A program made the position numbers and the translations under genes. Under the pieces are notes generated by a model. It saw only the letters and a list, made by a program, of their open reading frames with translations. It was not told where the DNA came from and did no database searches. A stretch of DNA of 12,442 nt from Opitutia bacterium (GTDB taxonomy: Bacteria; Verrucomicrobiota; Verrucomicrobiia; Opitutales; UBA953), in contig CANHHS010000040.1 in NCBI GenBank assembly GCA_947460445.1, positions 1-12,442 of the forward strand, read 5' to 3'. Below, piece after piece: positions 1-5,845 of this stretch (positions within the stretch are counted from its first letter, which is position 1; every line of letters begins with the position of its first letter).

Positions 1-894
1 AACGAAAAAACACGCGTCCTCGTCCAAGGCATTACGGGCGACTTCGGTGGCCGTCACGCCAAGCTCTCCTTGGACTACGGCACACAGGTCGTTGCAGGCG
101 TCACCCCTGGCAAAGGCGGCCAAGTCTTTGAACACGGCGGCAAAAAAGTCCCCATCTTCAACACGGTTGCCGATGCCAAACGCGAAACCGGCGCGACTGT
201 TTCCGCAATCTTCGTACCGCCGCCTTTTGCTGCCGACGCTATCTTGGAGTGCGTCGACGCCGATCTCGACCTCGCCGTCGCCATCACCGAAGGCATCCCT
301 GTGAAGGACATGATCCGCGCCAAGCGAGCCATGGAAGGTCGTCGCACACGTCTCATCGGGCCGAACTGCCCTGGTATCGTTACACCTGGTACTGGGGACA
401 AGTCGCACGGCGGTTGCCGCATTGGCATCGCGCCGGGCTATATCCACAAACGCGGCTCCGTCGGCGTCGTCTCACGCTCTGGCACGCTCACTTACGAAGC
501 TGTCTGGCAATTAACTTCAAAGGGCCATGGTCAGTCGACTTGCGTCGGCATCGGCGGCGACCCTGTGAATGGCACCTCGCATCTCGACGTCATTAAGCTG
601 TTTAACGACGACCCTGAGACCGAAGCTATCATCCTTATTGGTGAAATTGGCGGTAGCGCCGAGGTCGAAGCTGCTCGCTGGATCAAGGCGAACTGCAAGA
701 AGCCTGTCGCGGGCTTCATTGCCGGTGCCACTGCCCCTGCCGGACGTCGCATGGGCCACGCCGGTGCTGTCATTGGTGGCGCAGACGACACTGCCGATGC
801 CAAGATCCGTATCTTCCGCGAGTGCGGTATCGAGGTTGCGCAGACGCCGTCCGACATGGCCGACGCATTGCTTCGCATCTGGAAGAAGCGCTGA
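1..894 (+). CDS. sucD: Succinyl-CoA synthetase (succinate-CoA ligase) alpha subunit, 5'-truncated
   Basis: Alpha subunit of the cytoplasmic TCA-cycle enzyme that interconverts succinyl-CoA and succinate while making ATP or GTP; it binds CoA and carries the phosphohistidine. The frame is open from base 1, and 297 residues are visible. The first, NEKTRVLVQGITG, aligns close to the normal N-terminus, so probably fewer than ten codons are missing. Visible landmarks are the CoA-binding Rossmann region with VAGVTPGKGG, the segment IGPNCPGIVTPG, VSRSGTLTYEA, VGIGGDPVNGT, IGEIGGSAE and the active-site motif GRRMGHAGA, whose His (codon 757-759) is the phosphorylated residue in this family. Compared with remembered E. 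coli and Thermus proteins there is extra sequence after GKGG (about four residues) and between TPG and CRIGIAPG (about seven or eight). The beta-subunit gene sucC is usually just upstream and would lie outside the window. Transcription ends at the terminator at 916-942. Confidence 0.97.
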   Translation, partial: NEKTRVLVQGITGDFGGRHAKLSLDYGTQVVAGVTPGKGGQVFEHGGKKVPIFNTVADAKRETGATVSAIFVPPPFAADAILECVDADLDLAVAITEGIPVKDMIRAKRAMEGRRTRLIGPNCPGIVTPGTGDKSHGGCRIGIAPGYIHKRGSVGVVSRSGTLTYEAVWQLTSKGHGQSTCVGIGGDPVNGTSHLDVIKLFNDDPETEAIILIGEIGGSAEVEAARWIKANCKKPVAGFIAGATAPAGRRMGHAGAVIGGADDTADAKIRIFRECGIEVAQTPSDMADALLRIWKKR

Positions 895-915
895 GCCGAA
901 TCCTGCTTAAGTGAG

Positions 916-942
916 AAAGGCCCGGCCCCGCCGGGCCTTTTT
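916..942 (+). terminator. Intrinsic terminator of sucD
   Basis: A perfect 10-bp GC-rich stem (AAAGGCCCGG at 916-925 pairing with CCGGGCCTTT at 931-940) with a 5-nt loop, running into five T residues at 938-942. It starts 21 nt after the sucD stop codon and separates sucD from the next gene. The A residues at the stem base could let it work weakly in the other direction, but no gene converges on it here. Confidence 0.92.
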
Positions 943-990
943 ATTTGTCCGGAAACCTGTCTTCGATTCGGCTGTCTGTACTCGCACACC

Positions 991-1926
991 ATGAAACGAC
1001 TCTTTCTTGCGCTCCTCATACTCGCTGGCATCTCGCTGTCGGCTGAAACCCAAACCACCGTGAAGGCAACGCGCATCGAGCCTGCGATGCCAAAGATCGA
1101 TGCCGAGCACTTACCTAAACTGCCATGGCATATGATGAATCTCTGGTGGGAGATGCCTGAGACGCCAGATTTCCAATCACTCGATATTGATGTCCGCATT
1201 AAGGGCGAGGTCGATTCCTCAAAACTCAATCTCTACATCGCCCCCATCGGCATCGGCGAGTTCAATGGGACGAAGTTCTACGGCGGTATCCAATCCAACA
1301 TCGGCGGCAACCGTGTGAGCGAAGACGGCAAGGACGGCGCCTACCACAAAGGCAAGGGCGCCATCTTCTCGCGCTGGGGCAATAAAGACCTCGATACTTC
1401 ATTTGTGCGTCCTGCGTCCGATGGCTTAATCGAAGCCGCTGGCTATGAAGGCGACTTCGCCTCTGGCCGTCGACCCTACGACTGGCACGAAGGAACCTAC
1501 ACCTACTCACTTCGTAAACTGACTTACGAAAAAGATAAAGACGGCAAGGAATGGACCTGGGTTGGCGCCTTCGTCACCGATAAGGCAACTGGTCAATTCA
1601 CCTTTATCAGCTCACTTAAGTTCCCGGGTCGCACCTTAGCCTTCTGGGGCCGCCATTCCGCCTTCATTGAAATCTACGGTGGTAAGCAGGTCGACATTGC
1701 CAAACTCCCCGCGCTCGAAATCGGTATCGGCCAACCGCGCGTCAACGGCAAACCTGTCGAGATTAAGCGCCTCAGCCTCGTCCACCCCCCCAAGGGCCCC
1801 GTCTCACCTCCCATCATGAGCGGTGAACTCTCGGCCGACGGATCTGAAATCGTCTTCAAATTACACCAGCAGTTGCTCGAGGGACAAAAGCAGAGCACCG
1901 TACTGATTCCCACTGCTGCAAAGTGA
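991..1926 (+). CDS. Secreted protein of uncertain family, weakly DUF3472-like
   Basis: A 311-residue protein starting at ATG 991. Residues 1-18 form a Sec signal peptide (basic MKR, hydrophobic core, cleavage probably after SLSA), so it is exported. The mature part is rich in Gly, Trp and Tyr with alternating hydrophobic segments, as in a beta-sandwich. The phrases FYGGIQSNIG (97-106), GAIFSRWG (123-130) and YDWHEGTYTYSLR (163-175) recall DUF3472-type exported proteins, but this is a motif impression and not a confirmed family match. No enzyme motif is recognised. No clear Shine-Dalgarno sequence precedes the ATG. Its stop overlaps the start of the esterase-like gene by 4 nt, which implies co-transcription and related roles outside the cytoplasm, perhaps on a polysaccharide or ester substrate. 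The gene follows the sucD terminator, so it should have its own promoter in 943-990; no convincing one was found. Confidence 0.85.
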   Translation: MKRLFLALLILAGISLSAETQTTVKATRIEPAMPKIDAEHLPKLPWHMMNLWWEMPETPDFQSLDIDVRIKGEVDSSKLNLYIAPIGIGEFNGTKFYGGIQSNIGGNRVSEDGKDGAYHKGKGAIFSRWGNKDLDTSFVRPASDGLIEAAGYEGDFASGRRPYDWHEGTYTYSLRKLTYEKDKDGKEWTWVGAFVTDKATGQFTFISSLKFPGRTLAFWGRHSAFIEIYGGKQVDIAKLPALEIGIGQPRVNGKPVEIKRLSLVHPPKGPVSPPIMSGELSADGSEIVFKLHQQLLEGQKQSTVLIPTAAK

Positions 1927-2846
1927 TTCACGTTTTTCGCCTCGCCGCCTGCCTCCTTATCTTCGCGGATAGTGCGCGCGCGGCCGAGGCAGCCGCTGTC
2001 CGCAAGGATAGCATGGGACGGGACTACTGGCTCTATGCACCATCCAAAGTCGCACCCACTCGCGACTACTGGCTAGTGGTGGGTGTACATGGCTACGGTG
2101 GCAATGGTGACGGTGCTGCCGGTCTCGCTTCGTGGGCAAAGCAGCGCGACTGCTTCGTGCTTGGCCCAAGTTTTCCGAACAACGGGTACCAGCTCTTACT
2201 TCAAGACTCCGACACTCAACTCGTGAAGCTGATCGAGAATCTGCGTAAGACAACGCGCCTCAAGCCTCGCATCTTTCTCTTTGGCTTCTCAGGCGGCGCT
2301 CAGTTCGTTCATCGCTTTACTCAGAAATACCCAACACTTGTGGCGGGTTGTGCTGCGCACTCTGCAGGAACTTGGGCGACGGGTGGACAGTGGGGAGAAC
2401 TCAATCCTGAGGCGCAGACGATTCCACTCGTCATCAGTTGCGGCCAACGTGATACCGCCAAGTCGATACCCGATGCGCCCTTCACGCGTATCGAGTGGGC
2501 ACATCAATTTGAATCTCAGCTATCCGCCGGCGGTTTCGCTTATGCTTCAGCATACCCGAAAGATGCAGGTCATGCTTATGCGGCAGAGGCGATAGCGCTG
2601 ACAGACCTTTGCTTTAAGTACGCCACCGGCAAAGCTGAGACACTGTCCGCACAACGCACGACTGTCGCAGCTCTACTCGCCAAAGGCGATAAGGTCGGTG
2701 CGGAGGCGTTGGTCGCACGCTCCAAAGTTCGCATCGCCGCACTCGGTCCCGACGTCAGACCCGAGGCAACCCTCGAAATGAGCCTCGGTGCTGCACACAA
2801 TGCAGCCCTTGAGAGATTGATTAGCGCAAAGCCTCACCAACGGTAG
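1923..2846 (+). CDS. Secreted alpha/beta-hydrolase, esterase or polyester-depolymerase-like
   Basis: A 307-residue exported serine hydrolase. It starts at GTG 1923, inside the stop of the preceding gene (GTGA overlap), which suggests translational coupling. Residues 1-20 look like a signal peptide ending ADSARA. The alpha/beta-hydrolase features are in order: oxyanion-region HGYGG at 56-60, nucleophile elbow GFSGG with Ser123, a likely acid Asp177 in CGQRDT, and a likely catalytic His217 in DAGHAY. This pattern matches the carboxylesterase, feruloyl-esterase and PHB-depolymerase-like branch of the fold, and the substrate cannot be read from sequence. The last 70 residues or so are helical and Ala-rich and follow the catalytic domain, a small extension of unknown role. 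Pairing with another secreted protein suggests extracellular or periplasmic substrate processing. Confidence 0.88.
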   Translation: MIHVFRLAACLLIFADSARAAEAAAVRKDSMGRDYWLYAPSKVAPTRDYWLVVGVHGYGGNGDGAAGLASWAKQRDCFVLGPSFPNNGYQLLLQDSDTQLVKLIENLRKTTRLKPRIFLFGFSGGAQFVHRFTQKYPTLVAGCAAHSAGTWATGGQWGELNPEAQTIPLVISCGQRDTAKSIPDAPFTRIEWAHQFESQLSAGGFAYASAYPKDAGHAYAAEAIALTDLCFKYATGKAETLSAQRTTVAALLAKGDKVGAEALVARSKVRIAALGPDVRPEATLEMSLGAAHNAALERLISAKPHQR

Positions 2847-2866
2847 GCTCAACGAGCATGATTTAC

Positions 2867-2924
2867 GGTAGGGTTGTCTCGCCGAGACAACCGACAGCGG
2901 TCCGCTCGGCGAGCGGACCCTACC
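2867..2924. repeat. Twin-hairpin palindromic intergenic element (REP-like)
   Basis: Two perfect 10-bp inverted repeats sit side by side. The first is GGTTGTCTCG (2872-2881) with CGAGACAACC (2883-2892); the second is GGTCCGCTCG (2899-2908) with CGAGCGGACC (2910-2919). Each has one central base, and a 6-nt linker GACAGC lies between them. GGTAG (2867-2871) pairs with CTACC (2920-2924), which closes both into a three-way junction. The two hairpins share the layout GGT, three variable bases, CTCG, one base, CGAG, three variable bases, ACC, and the variable bases differ between copies with matching changes in both arms. It lies between convergent genes, where REP-type elements are common. No T tract follows, so an intrinsic terminator role is unproven. 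Mobility or copy number cannot be judged from one copy. Confidence 0.85.
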
Positions 2925-2955
2925 CAATGCGACGCGGCCCAACGCAGATACTACA

Positions 2956-3663
2956 TCACTCCAGTGTAAAGAGCGTACCGCCGATGCGATTAATGGTAAT
3001 CGCTTCGCCAGTTGCCGTCGTCGCTGGCGTACCGGAAGCCGATTTACTGTTGGTACCAAAAACGGTTGAAGCAGCCGCACCTGTTCCGCCGGCGACTGTC
3101 GATCCTTGGGTGATTGTCACTTCGCGTGCGACCATGAGGTCGCGAAAAGCTTTATAGAAAGCGAGGATCTCCGCACGGGAAGGAACCGACATCTCAACCG
3201 TCTTTGCGTGTGTTGTGGTTGGGTAATTTTTTACAACCAAACCTGCCGTCGTACTCGTTGTCATATTGTTTACCTTTTGTTCGATCAGCGCAATCGGACC
3301 TGGCGTAGGCACTTGAGTGGCTTGATCAGGTTCGAGGCCGCGATTTTGGGCATTAGCCTTAAGCGCACGATTTGTGCGATCGGCAACATCCGCAGAGCCA
3401 GGGGTGCGTACCGAGTAGATGCGAAGTTGTTGATTGGAGTTAGCCATGTCGACGACGACCTCGGCTACAAGGAAGCTGCCGGTGGTATATTCCTGGAAGG
3501 AAACCGAAAGGATTTGGTCAGCTCGACCATAGAAGCCCACATCGGACCCAGCACATTCGATACCGAAGATGCCTTGGTTCGGGAAAGCCTTAGCCTTCAT
3601 CTGCAAAGCCCATGAAGGGGTCGTTAGGCCTAGAAGAAGGGTCAATGGGAGGATGAATCTCAT
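2956..3663 (-). CDS. Secreted protein of unknown family with low-complexity C-terminus
   Basis: Read from ATG at 3663-3661 this gives 235 residues. A start nine codons upstream (3690) is open, but the 3663 start places a classical signal peptide (MRFILPLTLLLGLTTPSWA) at the very N-terminus. The mature protein begins LQMKAKAFPNQGIFGIECAGSD. The region from about residue 20 to 90 looks like a beta-rich domain and contains YGRADQILSVSFQEY and FLVAEVVVDM. The middle, about residues 90-190, is mixed and includes the helix-like EILAFYKAFRDLMVAREV. The last 40-50 residues are dominated by Thr, Ala, Gly and Ser, like a linker or surface tail, and end in GGTLFTLE. No family is recognised and no catalytic motif is visible. 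The gene is divergent from the ABC transporter with about 54 bp between starts, so the two may share a control region. The opposite strand also has an open frame here, but it lacks a signal peptide or any recognisable composition. Confidence 0.78.
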   Translation of the reverse strand: MRFILPLTLLLGLTTPSWALQMKAKAFPNQGIFGIECAGSDVGFYGRADQILSVSFQEYTTGSFLVAEVVVDMANSNQQLRIYSVRTPGSADVADRTNRALKANAQNRGLEPDQATQVPTPGPIALIEQKVNNMTTSTTAGLVVKNYPTTTHAKTVEMSVPSRAEILAFYKAFRDLMVAREVTITQGSTVAGGTGAAASTVFGTNSKSASGTPATTATGEAITINRIGGTLFTLE

Positions 3664-3717
3664 AAATGGAGTTTGAACCTGCAACCCCATGCCCGCAAGG
3701 TGGTTTCACTCAGGACC
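3664..3717. promoter_or_regulatory. Short divergent intergenic region, candidate shared promoter region
   Basis: These 54 bp separate the chosen starts of the minus-strand secreted protein (3663) and the + strand ABC transporter (3718). Both transcripts must start in or near this stretch, or within the neighbouring coding sequence. No sigma-70 box pair with good spacing was found on either strand, and neither start has a well-spaced Shine-Dalgarno site; the AGGA at 3712-3715 lies only 2 nt from the ATG. The assignment rests on gene geometry. Confidence 0.3.
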
Positions 3718-5424
3718 ATGCTCAGCTGCGAGAACCTAACTGTTAGAGCGGGAACCGACGGGCCCCTCATTCTGGACAATGCCAGCGCACGCTTCCTACC
3801 GCGTGGCCTCAATGCCGTCATCGGACCCTCAGGTTGCGGTAAGACGACATTGATGAAGGCCATCTTGGGTATTTTGCCGACAACAGGTACAGCTGCACTC
3901 AACGGCAATCCGATCACACACACCGAAGACCTTATTGGTAAAGTCGGTCTCGCTCCTCAATTCACGACAGCACAGCCACAATTAACCGTCGGCGAGTCTC
4001 TATCCTATGCACTTGAATTAAGTGTCGCTGACGCTGGTATTCGTGCCGAACGCCTTGAATCCGTCTTAGGCGTTACGGGTTTAGCCCCACACCGCGATAA
4101 ACGTGTCGGTTCACTTTCGGGCGGACAACTCCGGCGACTCTCTTTGGGACTCGAACTCACCCTCGACCCAGCTTGCTTGGTTTGCGACGAAGTGACTTCG
4201 GGTCTAGATCCTTATTCCGAAGATCAAATCTTAGCCCTCCTCCGTCAGTTAGCCAGTGAACGCGCTAAGTGCTTTATCTGTATCATTCACAACTTAGCCA
4301 AACTCGCACAGTTCGACTGGGTGACGGTTGTTTACCAAGGTGATGTTGTCTTCCAGGGATCCTACCCAGACTTACTAAAGCACTTCGGCATCGATGATGG
4401 CTTGAGACTCTACGAAGTGCTCAACCGCCAAGATCTTGCACACTGGAGAAATCGCTGGTCCGAACACCAGACCGCAGCACCTTTAGCCTTCGAAGAAACA
4501 ACCGCCCAAGTCGCAGCGGACGAAGCAACAAAAGAAGTTCCCGCGATTTCAGCCCCGAAGACACCTTCGGCACTCTCGCAATTCACGACACTGCTCTCAC
4601 GCCGATTCCTACTTTTCTTCCGTGATACCGGTTACTTAAACCTAACCGTAGCGATTACCTTCGGATTCCCGCTATTGGTTGTCATTTTTAATCTGACCGG
4701 GGTTTGGAATGTTCAAGTTGTCCCGATGGAGCGCAGCGTAGCGTCGTTTGACTCCATCAAGCAGGCAGTCGACGTACAAATTAAGAACGCCCAAGCGGCC
4801 AACCTAGCGGCTGGCCTCGTCATGTTCCAAGTCATCCTTCTGACGTTAATGGGGGCCAATAATGGCGGTCGGGAGATTTCTGCCGAACGCACTCTCTATG
4901 AAAAGGAACGCATGACCGGACTTGGGCCGGTTGCCTATGCGCTGTCCAAGATTACATTCGTCTCACTCATTGGCGCCTTCCAGGGCATCTGGATGTGCGC
5001 ATTCGTGAAGGTCATCTGCAACTTCCCCGGCCCATGGATGGATCAGCTATCGGTACTCGCAGCCAGTTGCGTTTCTATGTCAGTCGTCTGCCTCGGCTTC
5101 TCAGCCTTACTCGTTTCGCCAGAGAAATCATCCCTGCTTTCTATATACCTTGTAGGATTCCAATTACCACTTTCTGGGGTCGTGCTCGCCCTACCCTCTG
5201 CACTGACTTGGGTCTGCCGACCTTTCATAAACGCCTACTGGGGCTGGTCTGGCACCATCAAGTCAATGGCAGGAACGCCCATCTGGTACGCCTATTCGAG
5301 CTCCCTGCCCGACCAGACAGCTTACGTGGCGGACAGCTCGACAGCCTTACTTGTCCTGCTCGCACAAGCCATGATTGGCATCGGCATGATTCTCGTCGGG
5401 TGCCAGCAAAAGCGCTGGAACTAA
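3718..5424 (+). CDS. ABC transporter half-molecule, ATPase fused to ABC-2 membrane domain (ABCG/White type)
   Basis: An inner-membrane transporter of 568 residues with the ATPase domain first and the membrane domain second, the order typical of the ABCG/White (EPD) branch of ABC-2 exporters; it would act as a dimer. From ATG 3718 the ATPase shows Walker A GPSGCGKTT (36-44), a Q-loop Gln near residue 81 (APQFTT), signature LSGGQ (133-137), Walker B CLVCDE with Asp157 and Glu158, and H-loop His191 (IIHN). All catalytic residues are intact. An acidic, Ala-rich linker (about 255-285) leads to six likely membrane helices near 310-326, 363-378, 407-430, 442-465, 472-494 and 543-561. The segment REISAERTLYEKERMTG before the third helix resembles the ABCG connecting helix. 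Upstream in-frame TTG and GTG codons (3673, 3700) would add 15 or 6 residues. It heads a closely spaced run of four genes. The substrate cannot be read from sequence; export of a lipid, glycan or other envelope component is an inference. Confidence 0.9.
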   Translation: MLSCENLTVRAGTDGPLILDNASARFLPRGLNAVIGPSGCGKTTLMKAILGILPTTGTAALNGNPITHTEDLIGKVGLAPQFTTAQPQLTVGESLSYALELSVADAGIRAERLESVLGVTGLAPHRDKRVGSLSGGQLRRLSLGLELTLDPACLVCDEVTSGLDPYSEDQILALLRQLASERAKCFICIIHNLAKLAQFDWVTVVYQGDVVFQGSYPDLLKHFGIDDGLRLYEVLNRQDLAHWRNRWSEHQTAAPLAFEETTAQVAADEATKEVPAISAPKTPSALSQFTTLLSRRFLLFFRDTGYLNLTVAITFGFPLLVVIFNLTGVWNVQVVPMERSVASFDSIKQAVDVQIKNAQAANLAAGLVMFQVILLTLMGANNGGREISAERTLYEKERMTGLGPVAYALSKITFVSLIGAFQGIWMCAFVKVICNFPGPWMDQLSVLAASCVSMSVVCLGFSALLVSPEKSSLLSIYLVGFQLPLSGVVLALPSALTWVCRPFINAYWGWSGTIKSMAGTPIWYAYSSSLPDQTAYVADSSTALLVLLAQAMIGIGMILVGCQQKRWN

Positions 5425-5428
5425 GCCG

Positions 5429-5445
5429 TAAGCCTGTTAGGCTTA
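5429..5445 (+). other. Intergenic hairpin abutting a ribosome binding site
   Basis: A perfect 7-bp inverted repeat, TAAGCCT (5429-5435) with AGGCTTA (5439-5445) around a 3-nt loop, lies 4 nt after the transporter stop. Its right arm ends at the first base of the Shine-Dalgarno sequence AGGGAG (5445-5450), which is 5 nt before ATG 5456. It could limit access to that ribosome site or protect an mRNA end. No T tract follows, so it is not an obvious terminator. Confidence 0.5.
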
Positions 5446-5450
5446 GGGAG
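5445..5450 (+). promoter_or_regulatory. Shine-Dalgarno site of the small membrane protein
   Basis: AGGGAG, 5 nt before ATG 5456, is the clearest ribosome binding site in the window and fixes that start. Most other genes here lack a recognisable one. Confidence 0.75.
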
Positions 5451-5455
5451 TCATT

Positions 5456-5839
5456 ATGTCTAAGCCCAACCCACTTTTGCTCGCATTGGGCATTCCTGTT
5501 ACGGTCATCCTCGCGGTCTTCGTCCTGCTCAATCTGCGTTCGGGTGGAAAATTCAGCAACCTGACACCTTTCTCACCCGAAACTTACCGCAAAGATTGGG
5601 CCACCCTCCAAGGCAACGCCTACGTCTTGGCCTGCCAAGTCGACAAGCAACTCGCCTTCGTCGAAGGATCTGGTCGCATCATCTCAGTTAAGCCAATCGA
5701 GAACAGCCGCGGAGCTGGCGTATTGCCCGTCCGAGTGCCCGCAAACATCACAACAAATTTTGAATCAGGCCAACGTTACAACCTCAAGCTACGCGTTCGA
5801 AAAGACATCCTTGAAGTTGAAGACCTGGAAAACTTCTAA
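5456..5839 (+). CDS. Small single-pass membrane-anchored protein of unknown function
   Basis: A 127-residue protein with a well-placed ribosome binding site. Residues about 7-27 form one hydrophobic membrane helix ending LLNLRSGG, after a short N-terminus MSKPNP. The remaining 100 residues are soluble. They contain YRKDWATLQGNAYVLACQVDKQL and a beta-rich stretch with RIISVKPIENSRGAGVLPVRVP and YNLKLRVRKDILEVEDLENF. By the positive-inside rule (Arg just after the helix, one Lys before it) the orientation is ambiguous; an outward-facing domain is a guess. No family is recognised. It lies 31 bp after the ABC transporter and 6 bp before the next gene, so it is very probably co-transcribed and may be an accessory part of the transporter. 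Confidence 0.82.
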   Translation: MSKPNPLLLALGIPVTVILAVFVLLNLRSGGKFSNLTPFSPETYRKDWATLQGNAYVLACQVDKQLAFVEGSGRIISVKPIENSRGAGVLPVRVPANITTNFESGQRYNLKLRVRKDILEVEDLENF

Positions 5840-5845
5840 GCCGCC

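Noticed and set aside
945..973. Promoter for the gene at 991 (TTGTCC-like -35)
   Set aside because: No acceptable -10 at 16-18 nt spacing.
531..1229. Long minus-strand open frame across the end of sucD and the next gene (232 codons)
   Set aside because: It runs antisense through sucD, the terminator and the start of a secreted-protein gene, and its Ser/Ala/Arg-rich translation looks like a complement of real codons.
2867..2924. Twin hairpins as a CRISPR or IS end
   Set aside because: Only two palindromes with no spacers, no transposase and no target-site duplication that could be confirmed.
3106..3615. 169-codon + strand open frame opposite the minus-strand secreted protein
   Set aside because: The minus-strand frame has a clear signal peptide and natural composition; the + frame is Cys/His/Arg-rich with no recognisable features.
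4995..5564. 189-codon + strand frame overlapping the transporter end
   Set aside because: It overlaps the membrane domain in another frame and runs into the next gene; Arg/Ser/Leu-rich shadow composition.
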